NCBI RefSeq assembly: GCF_006715725.1
Contig: NZ_VFNU01000001.1
Coordinates: 5,208,001 to 5,272,000, forward strand
From: Nocardioides sp. SLBN-35
GTDB taxonomy: Bacteria > Actinomycetota > Actinomycetes > Propionibacteriales > Nocardioidaceae
Length of the DNA: 64,000 bases
Reading direction: 5' to 3'
Shown here: piece after piece, positions 49,640 through 58,750 of the stretch
Layout: every line of letters begins with the position of its first letter
Position numbering within the stretch: position 1 is the first letter of the stretch
The notes under the pieces: model-generated
Seen by the model: only the letters and a program-made list of their open reading frames with translations
Databases searched by the model: none
Told to the model about the DNA's origin: nothing
Program-made: the position numbers and the translations under genes

Positions 49640-50809
49640 GTGACCGACCGCTTCACCACCGCCGCCCGGGCGGACGTCCCGCCGTTCCACGTGATGGACC
49701 TCCTCGCCGCGGCGGCGGAGCGGCAGCGCACCCACGGCGACCTGGTCAACCTGGTCGCGGGGCAGCCCAGCACGGGGGCGCCGGCGACGGTCAACGCGGC
49801 CGCGATCCGGCTGCTCAGCAGCGGCGACCCCCTCGGCTACACCACCGCGACCGGCATCGTCGAGCTCCGGGCGGCGATCGCCGGCCACTACCGACACACC
49901 TACGACGTCGCCGTCGACCCGGACGACGTGGTCGTGACCACCGGCTCGAGCGGCGGCTTCCTGCTGGCCTTCCTCGCGGCCTTCGACGCGGGCGCCCGGG
50001 TGGCGATCGCGCGCCCCGGCTACCCCTGCTACCGCAACGTGCTGGCGGCGCTGGGCTGCGCGGTCCTCGAGATCCCGACCGGGCCGGACACCCGGTTCCA
50101 GCCGACCGTTGAGCAGCTCGCGGAGGCACACGCCCGGGAGCCGATCGACGGCCTCGTCGTCGCCAGCCCCGCGAACCCGACCGGCACCATGCTGCTGCCC
50201 GAGGAGCTCGCCGCGATCGCCCGCTGGTGCGAGGAGAGCGGCGTCCAGCTGGTCTCCGACGAGATCTACCACGGCATCCAGTACGCCGGATCGCGCGCCG
50301 GCTGCGCCTGGGAGACCTCGCGCGAGGCGGTCGTGTTCGGCTCGTTCTCGAAGTACTTCTCGATGACCGGCTGGCGCCTCGGCTGGATGCTCGCGCCCGA
50401 ACGGCTGCGGCGGCCGGTCGACGTACTGACCGGCAACTTCTCGATCTGCCCGCCCGTGCTCGCCCAGCACGCGGCGCTCGCGGCGTTCGAGGACACGGCG
50501 TACGCCGAGCTCGACGGGCACGTGCAGCGCTACGCCCACAACCGCGGCCTGCTGCTCGACGGGCTGCAGCGGCTCGGCATCACCCGGCTAGCACCGGCCG
50601 ACGGCGCGTTCTACGCGTACGCCGACGTCGGGCACCTGACGACCGACTCGATGGCCTACTGCCGCGACCTGCTGGCCCGCACCGGCGTCGCCGTCGCCAC
50701 CGGCATCGACTTCGACACCGTCGACGGCGGCCGGTTCCTGCGGTTCAGCTTCGCCGGCACCGCGGACGACATCACCACCGCGCTCGACCGGCTCGACGGC
50801 GCCCTGTGA
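49640..50809 (+). CDS. PLP-dependent class I/II aminotransferase
   Basis: A 389-residue aminotransferase. The PLP lysine lies in SFSKYFSMTGWRLGW (about residue 238), with the conserved ASPANPTGTMLL and SDEIYHGIQY motifs and the C-terminal arginine region FLRFSFAG. Class I/II enzymes transaminate alanine, aspartate, aromatic or other amino acids; the substrate is not predictable. GTG 49640 starts just after the tandem repeats. It may be the first gene of the operon that continues at 50851, 41 bp downstream. Confidence 0.92.
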   Translation: MTDRFTTAARADVPPFHVMDLLAAAAERQRTHGDLVNLVAGQPSTGAPATVNAAAIRLLSSGDPLGYTTATGIVELRAAIAGHYRHTYDVAVDPDDVVVTTGSSGGFLLAFLAAFDAGARVAIARPGYPCYRNVLAALGCAVLEIPTGPDTRFQPTVEQLAEAHAREPIDGLVVASPANPTGTMLLPEELAAIARWCEESGVQLVSDEIYHGIQYAGSRAGCAWETSREAVVFGSFSKYFSMTGWRLGWMLAPERLRRPVDVLTGNFSICPPVLAQHAALAAFEDTAYAELDGHVQRYAHNRGLLLDGLQRLGITRLAPADGAFYAYADVGHLTTDSMAYCRDLLARTGVAVATGIDFDTVDGGRFLRFSFAGTADDITTALDRLDGAL

Positions 50810-50850
50810 TTGGGTTTGACCAGCGACGGATCAGGGAAGGGGCGCGTCTC

Positions 50851-51303
50851 ATGTACGGCGACAGCGAGATCATCCGGCGTCGTGCCGCCCAGCTGCGGGA
50901 CCAGGGGGCCGACGTGCGCGCCCTCGCCGACGAGCTGGTCGCGCGGGTCGAGGGTCTGGGCTGGACCGGCCGGGCGGCCGAGGCGATGCGCGAGAGGGTG
51001 ACCGACCGCGCCAGCCACCTGCGGGTGGCCGCGGAGCGCCACACCGGTGCCGCGGACGCGCTGGCCGACCACGCCGAGAGCGTCGACGCGGTGCGTGAGG
51101 AGATCGCCGCGACCCAGGCGCGGGTCGAGGCGCTGGTCGCCGATGCGCAGGCCCGGATCGCGGCCATCGCCGCCCGCAACGAGGCCGGCGACGGGTTGCA
51201 GGTCACGCCCGACCCGCTCGACGAGGCGCTCGTCGCGTTCACCCCACCGCCCGCGGGACACCGCGACTGGCTCACCGTCGACGTCCCCGGCCTGGAGCGC
51301 TGA
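50851..51303 (+). CDS. WXG100-like ESX-related protein
   Basis: A 150-residue helical protein, longer than typical Esx (about 100). A W-x-G turn is in LGWTGRAAEAMRER (about residues 37-50), followed by a long helix rich in Ala/Arg/Glu (HTGAADALADHAESVDAVREEIAAT) and a short C-terminal Pro tail. It follows the aminotransferase by 41 bp and precedes the EspG-like gene by 7 bp. It is probably a substrate or adapter of a type VII secretion module; the main ESX channel genes are 19-30 kb away. Confidence 0.75.
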   Translation: MYGDSEIIRRRAAQLRDQGADVRALADELVARVEGLGWTGRAAEAMRERVTDRASHLRVAAERHTGAADALADHAESVDAVREEIAATQARVEALVADAQARIAAIAARNEAGDGLQVTPDPLDEALVAFTPPPAGHRDWLTVDVPGLER

Positions 51304-51310
51304 GCGCCCG

Positions 51311-52267
51311 ATGCCGACCATCGACGTCACCTCCGTCCCGCCGGCCGCACCGGCCGCACCGGCAGCGCCTGCCGCCGGTGACGGCGGAGCACTCGCCGCC
51401 GCACCCCGCCGGATCGGGCTGACCCTGGCCGAGCTCCACCACGCGGCACACCTCGCCGGCGACGCCCCGCTGCCGTTCGAGGTCGCCGCGCCACCCACCG
51501 CCGATGCCATGCAGGCCCGGCTGGGACAGAGCCCCGCGACCCTCGACGACGAAGCCTTCCGCGCGGCCGTCGCCGCGCTGCACGACCCCGCCGACGCCCT
51601 CGAGCGGCGCGGCCTGATCGTCGACGGCGCCCTCGACGCCGGGCTGGCCGGTGCGATCGGCCTGCTCGCCTCGCCGCGCTTCGCCCTCGACGTCGACGTC
51701 GCCATGGGCGGGGTGCAGGCCAAGGTCTGGCACCGCCAGGGCGGCAGCGCCGTCGCCTCGCTGGCCACGGTCGACGGGATCGTGTTCGAGCTGGGCTGGT
51801 TCGGCACCGACGCCTGGGCCGCCGAGCTCGCCCGGGTCGCCGCGATCTCCGAGGAGGTCGTGCCCGGGGCCTCCGACGTGCCGTCGTACGTCGACCTGCC
51901 GTTCGAGCTCGCCGACGCCGCCGCCGAGGCCAGCGGCTCGGGCCGGGGCGACCTGCTCCCCGTGCTCGTGTCCCGCCACAGCGGTGCGGTCCGCGGTGCC
52001 CACGGCGCCCTGGACGACGCGAGCGTCGCCGGTGTGCTCGCTGCGCTGGCGGGCGAGGCCCGCGGCCGGTTGCGGGCCCTGGTCGCCGACGTGTCCGGCG
52101 ACGCGGTCGACACCGTCGGCGTCGTGTCCTGGACGCTCATGGCCGACGGCTGGCGCGCCCTGCGCCCGCACCACGCCGACGGCGGGCTGCGGCTGGAGCT
52201 GCGCTCCGTCGCACCCGACGAGCTGGCGGCGGTCGTCGCACCGGTCCTCGGGGAGGCGACGCGATGA
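51311..52267 (+). CDS. EspG-like ESX secretion-associated protein
   Basis: A 318-residue protein. An Ala/Pro start precedes a region like the EspG family: LTLAELHHAAHLAGDAPLPFEV resembles the EspG pattern LT..EL....lG...LPlpl; the C-terminal WTLMADGWRALRPHH recalls the end of that fold. EspG chaperones bind PE-PPE or WXG partners in the cytosol; this one would serve the WXG100-like protein encoded next to it. The assignment is by weak pattern and context, so treat it as inference. It overlaps the next gene by 4 bp (ATGA). Confidence 0.5.
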   Translation: MPTIDVTSVPPAAPAAPAAPAAGDGGALAAAPRRIGLTLAELHHAAHLAGDAPLPFEVAAPPTADAMQARLGQSPATLDDEAFRAAVAALHDPADALERRGLIVDGALDAGLAGAIGLLASPRFALDVDVAMGGVQAKVWHRQGGSAVASLATVDGIVFELGWFGTDAWAAELARVAAISEEVVPGASDVPSYVDLPFELADAAAEASGSGRGDLLPVLVSRHSGAVRGAHGALDDASVAGVLAALAGEARGRLRALVADVSGDAVDTVGVVSWTLMADGWRALRPHHADGGLRLELRSVAPDELAAVVAPVLGEATR

Positions 52268-53598
52268 GCACCGAGGAGCAGCCGCTGACCGCGGTCGAGG
52301 TCGCGGACCTCGCCGACAAGTACGACCAGATGCTGCGGCTCGCGGACCTGTTCGACGACGCCGGCGCGCAGATGCGGGAGTGGTCGCAGCTCGGCGCCGA
52401 CGCGCTCGCCGACCCCGAGGTCGCCGACTCCGCGCCACTGTCCCCCACGACGTGGAGCACCGCCGAGGAGGAGGTGCGGGCCGCGACGACCGGGAAGGGC
52501 AGCCTGCTCAGCCGGTCCATCGAGCTCGACGCCGACGCGCTGGTGCTGCGCGCGACGGTGATGACCTACCGCTGGATCGACGAGCTCCAGGCAGCGGCGT
52601 ACGAGACCCTCGGCTCCATCGCCGGCAAGGCGATCGGCTACCTCGCCCCCGAGGTCAACCTCGGCGGCGCGATCGTGGCGGCCGGCCTGATCGAGACCGA
52701 CGCGCTCGACCGCGACGGCGTGGCGGCCTACCTCGGCGAGCTGGCGGAGGCCAACCCCGAGCTCATGGAGCACGTCACCACCGGTGGCGGCGTACTCGAC
52801 AGCCTGCAGATGCGCGGACTGCTCACCGCCGGTGTGCTCGCCGGTGACGCCGGACGCTCCGCGCGCATCGGCGGCCTGCGCGCCACCGGCATCGCCCCGC
52901 TGCCCGACGACTGGGGCTCCGCCCTGCGCGACGTCGCCGTCGGCCTCGCCGAGGTCGCGGATCCGGTCGCCGGCGCCGCGGCCACCGTCGATGGCGCTCC
53001 CGCCGGGCTCGCCGACCTGATGACGATCCTCGCCGAGCAGCAGGACGGCCCGATCCGGGTCCTGCGCCCGGCCCCCGGGCGCCTGGTCGCCTTCCTGCCC
53101 GACGCCGCCCCGGCGCCCGCCCCCGGTCGGCTCCGGCTCGTCTCGGGCGACGCGTCCAGCGAGGCCTCCGCCGTCGTGCGTGCCCTCGCCGCCGCGATCG
53201 ATCCGGCGGCCGAGCCCGCCGACGAGCCGGCCCGGGTGATGCTGGTCGGCCGCGGCAGCGGCGGGGCGGCCGCACTCGAGGTCGCCACCCGCACCGACCT
53301 GCCCGGCTTCGTGGTCGACCAGGTGGTCACCGCCGACGCCCCCGCGACCCAGCTACGCCTGCTCCCGGCCGACATCCAGGTGCTCTCCCTCGAGGACCGC
53401 AGCAACCCGGTCGCCCTCCTCGGCTCGCTGATCAACGCCGGCGCCACCAACCGCCTCACGGTCGTCTACGACGCCGGCACCGACCCCGACACCCCCGCCC
53501 TGGTCACCGGTGGCCGGGCCGCCGACCGGGCCGACCACCCCGACCTCGTCGCGGCGCTCGACCGCTGGCGCGCCCTGGGCTTCCTGCGCCCCGCCTGA
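52264..53598 (+). CDS. WXG-like N-terminal, alpha/beta-fold-like C-terminal protein
   Basis: A 444-residue protein. The first ~130 residues are helical, with WSQLGAD and ATVMTYRWIDELQAAAY segments reminiscent of WXG-type regions. The C-terminal half (about residues 230-440) has RLVAFLPDAAP and, near residue 335, MLVGRGSGGAAALEVA. GRGSGG resembles the nucleophile elbow of alpha/beta hydrolases (GxSxG), followed by strand-like segments and DYADVVTA-type turns. Catalytic Asp/His are not evident. ATGA overlap with the EspG-like gene makes a three-gene operon from 50851. It may be a toxin, a processing hydrolase or an effector; unproven. Confidence 0.6.
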   Translation: MSTEEQPLTAVEVADLADKYDQMLRLADLFDDAGAQMREWSQLGADALADPEVADSAPLSPTTWSTAEEEVRAATTGKGSLLSRSIELDADALVLRATVMTYRWIDELQAAAYETLGSIAGKAIGYLAPEVNLGGAIVAAGLIETDALDRDGVAAYLGELAEANPELMEHVTTGGGVLDSLQMRGLLTAGVLAGDAGRSARIGGLRATGIAPLPDDWGSALRDVAVGLAEVADPVAGAAATVDGAPAGLADLMTILAEQQDGPIRVLRPAPGRLVAFLPDAAPAPAPGRLRLVSGDASSEASAVVRALAAAIDPAAEPADEPARVMLVGRGSGGAAALEVATRTDLPGFVVDQVVTADAPATQLRLLPADIQVLSLEDRSNPVALLGSLINAGATNRLTVVYDAGTDPDTPALVTGGRAADRADHPDLVAALDRWRALGFLRPA

Positions 53599-53614
53599 CC
53601 TCATCCCTCCTGCC

Positions 53615-53681
53615 GACCGCACCCCATGCGGTTCGGTCGTCGATCGGCCCTTCTCGCGACCAGTTCGCATGGGGTGCGGTC
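53615..53681. repeat. REP-like palindrome, copy 2
   Basis: GACCGCACCCCATGCG (53615-53630) and its perfect complement (53666-53681) enclose GGTCG/CGACC (53635-53639 and 53657-53661). The outer arms are identical to copy 1 at 9500-9562. It lies downstream of the ESX-associated operon and may terminate it. Confidence 0.85.
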
Positions 53682-53755
53682 CAGGGGCGGAGCGATCCCG
53701 ATCACACCCCGAGGCGAGCACTCTCGCGCGCCGGTCCCGTTTCTCGTCGATTTCC

Positions 53756-53794
53756 TTGACAAAACCCGGGTCAATGTATGCAACATGTTGTTGC
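53756..53794 (+). promoter_or_regulatory. Promoter and palindromic operator for the diiron-fprB operon
   Basis: TTGACA (53756-53761) with TATGCA (53777-53782, 15-bp spacer) could be a promoter. GCAACA-TGT-TGTTGC (53780-53794), with the perfect core CAACATGTTG (53781-53790), overlaps the -10. A TetR gene lies 2.8 kb downstream in the same operon, so it is a candidate autoregulatory operator. Confidence 0.5.
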
Positions 53795-53846
53795 GCTAAC
53801 AGCGTGCATGCTCCCGATTTCGATGACGAGAACGGACCGAGGAACG

Positions 53847-54851
53847 ATGACTGCGACTGCCGACGCCCCGATCGACACCCCTGCCGCGCACGACCTGGCG
53901 GGCCTCAGCTACCAGGACACGCTGCGCGTTCTGTCCGAGGCGTCGGTCCACCAGCACTTCGACGCGTTCCTCGACATCGCCTGGGACAGCCCGGAGTTCG
54001 AGGTCGTCCCGAACGACCCGCGCTGGGTACTCCCGGAGATCGACTCGCTCGGCGGCACCGACTGGTACAAGTCGCTGCCCCTGGAGCGGCAGATCGAGAT
54101 CGGCCAGTACCGCCTCGCCAACATCATGAAGGTCGGCCTGCAGTTCGAGCAGGTGCTGATCGGCGGCATCATGAGCCACCTCATCCCGATGGGCAACAAC
54201 CGTGCGGAGTTCCGCTACTCCACGCACGAGGTGACCGAGGAGTGCCACCACACCCAGATGTTCCAGGAGGGTGTGAACCGGATCGGCGTCGACGTGAAGG
54301 GCGGCCCGGGCTGGTTCATCAAGGTCGCGCCGTTCCTGTGCCTGGCCGGCGGCCCGCTGCCCAACATCTTCTTCTTCGGCATCCTCGCCGGCGAGGAGCC
54401 GATCGACTACCTGCAGAAGTCGGTGCTGCGCTCGGGCCACGAGCTGCACCCGATCGTCACCCGCGTGATGCAGATCCACGTGGCCGAGGAGGCCCGCCAC
54501 ATCGGCTTCGCGCACACCTACCTGGTCGAGCGCTCCAAGGACTACGGCCGCATCCAGCGTTTCGGTCTCTCGCTGGCCTACCCGCTCATCATGCGCGTGC
54601 TGTGCGACGTGATCATGAAGCCGACCAAGCAGATGCAGAAGGACCTCGGCATCCCCAAGGACGTCATGCGCGAGGTCTACTGGAAGTCCGAGAAGTCCCA
54701 GAAGCTGCTGCGCGACACCTTCGGCGACGTGCGGATGCTCGCCGAGGAGCTCGGCCTGATGAACCGCGTCTCCCGCCTCGTGTGGCGCGCGCTCGGCATC
54801 CACGGCAGCCCCTCGCGCTTCCGCAGCGAGCCCAAGTCCGCCGCGGTCTGA
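53847..54851 (+). CDS. AurF-like diiron oxygenase
   Basis: A 334-residue non-haem diiron protein of the AurF/p-aminobenzoate N-oxygenase type. Metal-binding motifs EECHHTQM and EEARHIGFAH, with an earlier Glu, give the diiron site. ATG 53847 follows CGAGGAACG. It is followed 3 bp later by fprB; M. tuberculosis has the same order (Rv0885-Rv0886), so reductase and oxygenase likely work together, with FprB as the electron donor. The substrate is unknown. Confidence 0.9.
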   Translation: MTATADAPIDTPAAHDLAGLSYQDTLRVLSEASVHQHFDAFLDIAWDSPEFEVVPNDPRWVLPEIDSLGGTDWYKSLPLERQIEIGQYRLANIMKVGLQFEQVLIGGIMSHLIPMGNNRAEFRYSTHEVTEECHHTQMFQEGVNRIGVDVKGGPGWFIKVAPFLCLAGGPLPNIFFFGILAGEEPIDYLQKSVLRSGHELHPIVTRVMQIHVAEEARHIGFAHTYLVERSKDYGRIQRFGLSLAYPLIMRVLCDVIMKPTKQMQKDLGIPKDVMREVYWKSEKSQKLLRDTFGDVRMLAEELGLMNRVSRLVWRALGIHGSPSRFRSEPKSAAV

Positions 54852-54854
54852 GCC

Positions 54855-56558
54855 ATGGCGTACGTCGTCACGCAGTCGTGCTGCGCCGACGCCTCGTGCG
54901 TCGTCGCCTGCCCGGTCAACTGCATCCACCCCGCCCCGGGTGAGCCCGGCTTCGGCACCACCGAGATGGTGTACGTCGACGCGACCGCCTGCGTCGGCTG
55001 CGGCGCCTGCGCGACCGCGTGCCCGGTCGGGGCGATGGTGCCCGACGCCGCGCTGACGACCAAGCAGCTGCCGTTCCTCGAGCTCAACGCCGCCTACTAC
55101 GACGCGTTCCCCCACGCCGACCGCACTCCGGTCGCGCTGGTTCCGCAGCAGCGCCGCCTCACCCGCACCGGCCCGTTCCGGGTCGCGGTGATCGGCGCCG
55201 GCCCGGCCGGGCTCTACACGGCCGACGAGCTGCTCAAGCACCCCGAGGTCGGCGGAGTCGACGTCTACGACCGGCTGCGCACGCCGTACGGCCTGGTCCG
55301 GCACGGTGTCGCCCCGGACCACGCGTCGACCAAGCTGGTGACCCGGCTGTTCGAGGCGATCGAGCGGCAGCCGCGGTTCCGCTACTTCCTCGACGTCGAG
55401 GTCGGCGCCCCCGACAGCACCAGCATCACCCTCGCCGACCTGCGGTCCCACTACGACGCGGTCGTGTACGCCGTCGGCGCCTCCGCCGACCGCAGCCTGG
55501 GCATCCCCGGCGAGGACCTGGCCGGCTCGGTCCCGGCGACGGCCCTGGTCGGCTGGTACAACGGCCACCCCGAGCAGCAGGACCTCGACGTCCCGCTCGG
55601 CCCGGTCTCCAACCCGTCCGGTCGCGCGGTCGTCGTCGGCAACGGCAACGTCGCGCTCGACGTGGCGCGCATCCTGGCCCGGCCGGTCGAGGTCCTCGAG
55701 CGCACCGACCTGGCGCCCGGCCCGCTCGACCAGCTGCGCGCGAGCAACGTGCGCGAGGTGGTCGTCCTCGGCCGTCGTGGTCCCGCGCAGGCGGCGTTCA
55801 CCGTCCCCGAGCTGATCGGCCTCGCCGCGCTCGACGACATCGACGTGGTCGTCGACGTCGACCCCGCGCTGCTCACCGGCGACGACCAGCGCAGCGCTCT
55901 TCTCCGCGACCTGGCCGAGCGCCCGGTCGCCGATGGCAGCGACAAGCGGCGGATCGTGCTCAGCTTCGCGGTCTCCCCCGTCGAGGTCATCGGCACCGAC
56001 GGCCGGGTCACCGGTGTCCGGGTCGCCCGCAACCGCCTGGTCGAGGAGACCGACGGGAGCGTTCGCGCCGAGGCCACCGACGACACGTTCGTCCTCGACG
56101 CCGGCCTGGTCGTCCGCTCCGTCGGCCACCGGGGCACCCCGGTCGCCGGGCTGCCGTTCGACGAGCGGACCGCCACGGTCCCCAACCACGAGGGTCGCGT
56201 CGAGCCGGGCGTCTACGTCGTCGGCTGGATCAAGCGCGGTCCGGTCGGCTTCATCGGCACCAACAAGACCGACGCGCAGGAGACCGTCGAGACCATCCTC
56301 GACGACCTCGACGCCGGCCTCCCCGCGCCGAGTGGCACGGGCGCCGCGATCGCGGCGCTGGTCGCCGAGCGGCACACCGACGCGGCCGACCTCGCCGCCT
56401 GGCAGCGCCTCGACGCCGCCGAGCGCGAGCGCGGTGCGCGTGCCGGCCGGCCCCGCGCCAAGATCACCGACGTCGCGGAGCAGCGCTCGGTCGCCGCGCC
56501 GCCCGCCGCCGTACGTCGTCGGGGACTGCTGCGGCGTACCGTGTCGCTGACATCGTGA
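54855..56558 (+). CDS. fprB: Ferredoxin/ferredoxin-NADP reductase fusion (FprB)
   Basis: A 567-residue electron-transfer protein. The N-terminal ferredoxin domain has two cysteine sets, CCADASCVVACPVNC (about residues 9-23) and CVGCGACATACPVGA (about 49-63). The reductase half has the FAD motif VIGAGPAGLYTADELL (about 115-130) and the NADP motif VVGNGNVALDVARIL (about 258-272). It closely follows the M. tuberculosis FprB plan. It should supply electrons to the diiron oxygenase encoded 3 bp upstream and perhaps to the monooxygenase downstream. Confidence 0.93.
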   Translation: MAYVVTQSCCADASCVVACPVNCIHPAPGEPGFGTTEMVYVDATACVGCGACATACPVGAMVPDAALTTKQLPFLELNAAYYDAFPHADRTPVALVPQQRRLTRTGPFRVAVIGAGPAGLYTADELLKHPEVGGVDVYDRLRTPYGLVRHGVAPDHASTKLVTRLFEAIERQPRFRYFLDVEVGAPDSTSITLADLRSHYDAVVYAVGASADRSLGIPGEDLAGSVPATALVGWYNGHPEQQDLDVPLGPVSNPSGRAVVVGNGNVALDVARILARPVEVLERTDLAPGPLDQLRASNVREVVVLGRRGPAQAAFTVPELIGLAALDDIDVVVDVDPALLTGDDQRSALLRDLAERPVADGSDKRRIVLSFAVSPVEVIGTDGRVTGVRVARNRLVEETDGSVRAEATDDTFVLDAGLVVRSVGHRGTPVAGLPFDERTATVPNHEGRVEPGVYVVGWIKRGPVGFIGTNKTDAQETVETILDDLDAGLPAPSGTGAAIAALVAERHTDAADLAAWQRLDAAERERGARAGRPRAKITDVAEQRSVAAPPAAVRRRGLLRRTVSLTS

Positions 56559-56578
56559 GGATCGCAGGAGGTGTCGGC

Positions 56579-57289
56579 ATGGGGACGCCGAAGCGGGAGC
56601 AGACCGACGGGCGCAAGCGTCGCTGGCAGCAGCACAACGCCGACCGCCGGCAGGCGGTGATCGAGGCGGCGCTGACGGTGCTGGCGCGCGACCTCGAGCC
56701 CGGCGCCGAGCTCAGCGTCCAGCAGATCGCCGACGAGGCCTCGGTCCACCGCACCGTCCTCTACCGCTACTTCGAGGACCGCACCGACCTCGACGTCGCC
56801 ATCCAGCAGGAGATCTGCAGCCGGGCCGGCGAGCTGCTGCTCGCCGCGGTCACCCTCGAGGGCACGCCGCGCCAGATCGTCGAGCGGATCATCGCGGCGT
56901 ACGTCGGCTGGGGCGCCGACAACGTCGCCCTGATGCGCTTCGCGGAGCGCGACATCGCCGGCGCCGCGTCCAAGCCGCTCGACGACGCGATCGGCCAGAT
57001 CGCCGAGCAGATCGAGCTCGTCATCGGCGGCTTCCTCGCCATCCTCGACGCCGAGGTCGACGACGACGACCGCAACGCACTCACGCCGTACGTCTTCCTG
57101 CTCGTCGGCGGCGTCATCGCCGCCGTCCGCAGCTGGAGCTCGCGCGACGAGCTCGTCCCCCCGGCCCCCGCCTTCACGCGGCTGCTCGCCGACGTGACCT
57201 GGCTGCAGATCGAAGGTCTCGCAGCGTCCCGCAGGATCGAGGTGCCCGACCTCCCGGTCGAGCAGCTCCTCAACTTCAAGGAAGCCTGA
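56579..57289 (+). CDS. TetR-family transcriptional regulator
   Basis: A 236-residue TetR repressor. The DNA-binding domain (about residues 25-70) reads RQAVIEAALTVLARDL...LSVQQIADEASVHRTVLYRYFEDRTDLDVAI; the C-terminal ligand-binding half is all helical. GCAGGAGG precedes ATG 56579. It is followed directly by the EthA-like monooxygenase (start 57290, abutting stop), so it likely controls the operon. The palindrome at 53780-53794 is a candidate operator. It is not a close EthR match. Confidence 0.93.
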   Translation: MGTPKREQTDGRKRRWQQHNADRRQAVIEAALTVLARDLEPGAELSVQQIADEASVHRTVLYRYFEDRTDLDVAIQQEICSRAGELLLAAVTLEGTPRQIVERIIAAYVGWGADNVALMRFAERDIAGAASKPLDDAIGQIAEQIELVIGGFLAILDAEVDDDDRNALTPYVFLLVGGVIAAVRSWSSRDELVPPAPAFTRLLADVTWLQIEGLAASRRIEVPDLPVEQLLNFKEA

Positions 57290-58744
57290 ATGAGCGACAC
57301 CACGCACCTCGACGTGCTGATCATCGGCGCCGGCCTGTCCGGCATCGACGCGGCGTATCACGTCACCAAGGCGTTCCCGGACAAGAGCTATGCCGTCCTG
57401 GAGATGCGCGACTCACTCGGCGGCACGTGGGACCTGTTCCGCTACCCCGGCATCCGCTCCGACTCCGACATGCACACCCTCGGCTTCGGCTGGAAGCCGT
57501 GGAAGGGCACCAAGGCGATCGTCGACGGTCCCGACATCCTCGCCTACCTCAAGGAGGCGGCGGCCGAGAACGGCATCGACCAGCACATCCGCTACCACCA
57601 CAAGCTGGTGCACGCGGAGTTCTCCACCGAGGACGCCCGCTGGACGGTCACCGTCGAGCGCACCGACACCGGCGAGACGATCGAGCTGACCGCGAGCTTC
57701 CTGTGGTCGACGTCCGGCTACTACCGCTACGACGAGGGCTTCACCCCGAGCTTCGCCGGCGCCGACGAGTTCGCCGGGCAGATCGTGCACCCGCAGCACT
57801 GGCCCGAGGACCTCGACTACGCCGGCAAGCGGGTCGTCGTGATCGGCTCCGGGGCCACCGCGGTCACCCTGATCCCCGCGCTGGCCGACTCGGGCGCCGG
57901 TCACGTCACGATGTTGCAGCGCACGCCGACGTACATCATCAGCCAGCCGGCGTACGACAAGATCTCGGCCGAGATGTACCGCCGGTTGCCCGACAAGCTC
58001 GCGCAGAAGCTGGTCCGCACCCGCTACCTCACCAGCCGGATCGCGTTCTACGAGTTCTGCCAGGCCCGGCCCAAGGAGTCGCGCGCACTGCTGCGCAAGC
58101 TGCTCGAGCGCCAGCTGCCCGACGACGTCAGCTTCGACGAGCACTTCAAGCCGCCGTACGACCCGTGGGACCAGCGGCTGTGCGCCGTCCCCGGCGGCGA
58201 CCTGTTCAAGGCACTGCGCCACCACACCGTCGACATCGTGACCGACCACATCGACCGGTTCACGCCGAAGGGCATCCTGCTCAAGTCCGGCAAGGAGCTC
58301 GAGGCGGACATCATCATCACCGCCACCGGCCTCAACCTGCAGATCTTCGGCGGCGCGACGCTGGGCGTCGACGGCACGAAGATCGCGCCCTCGGAGACGA
58401 TGGCCTACAAGGGCCTGATGCTCAGCGAGATCCCCAACTTCGCGTTCATCATCGGCTACACCAACGCGTCGTGGACGCTGAAGGCCGACCTGGTCTGCGA
58501 GTACGTCGTCAAGGTGCTGCGCCGCATGGACGAGACCGGCACCCGGATGGTCGTCCCGCGTCGTGACCCGTCGGTCGCCGAGGAGCCGTTCCTGGACTTC
58601 GAGGCGGGCTACGTCATGCGCTCGATCGACTCGCTGCCCAAGCAGGGCGCGACGTTCCCGTGGCGGCTGAAGATGAACTACTTCAAGGACATCCTCGTCT
58701 TCCGCAAGCCCGTCGAGGACGAGGCGCTGGAGTTCTCGGCCTGA
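57290..58744 (+). CDS. EthA-like Baeyer-Villiger flavin monooxygenase
   Basis: A 484-residue type I BVMO. The FAD motif is GAGLSG (residues 13-18), the BVMO fingerprint FAGQIVHPQHWP is at about 160-171 and the NADPH motif VIGSGATAV at about 184-192. The start (SDTTHLDVLIIGAG) and body (GGTWDLFRYPGIRSDSDMHTLGF) follow mycobacterial EthA. BVMOs insert oxygen into ketones or oxidise thioethers and thioamides; EthA activates ethionamide. It begins one base after the tetR stop and ends the operon. It is followed by a three-hairpin block. Confidence 0.94.
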   Translation: MSDTTHLDVLIIGAGLSGIDAAYHVTKAFPDKSYAVLEMRDSLGGTWDLFRYPGIRSDSDMHTLGFGWKPWKGTKAIVDGPDILAYLKEAAAENGIDQHIRYHHKLVHAEFSTEDARWTVTVERTDTGETIELTASFLWSTSGYYRYDEGFTPSFAGADEFAGQIVHPQHWPEDLDYAGKRVVVIGSGATAVTLIPALADSGAGHVTMLQRTPTYIISQPAYDKISAEMYRRLPDKLAQKLVRTRYLTSRIAFYEFCQARPKESRALLRKLLERQLPDDVSFDEHFKPPYDPWDQRLCAVPGGDLFKALRHHTVDIVTDHIDRFTPKGILLKSGKELEADIIITATGLNLQIFGGATLGVDGTKIAPSETMAYKGLMLSEIPNFAFIIGYTNASWTLKADLVCEYVVKVLRRMDETGTRMVVPRRDPSVAEEPFLDFEAGYVMRSIDSLPKQGATFPWRLKMNYFKDILVFRKPVEDEALEFSA

Positions 58745-58750
58745 GCTCGC

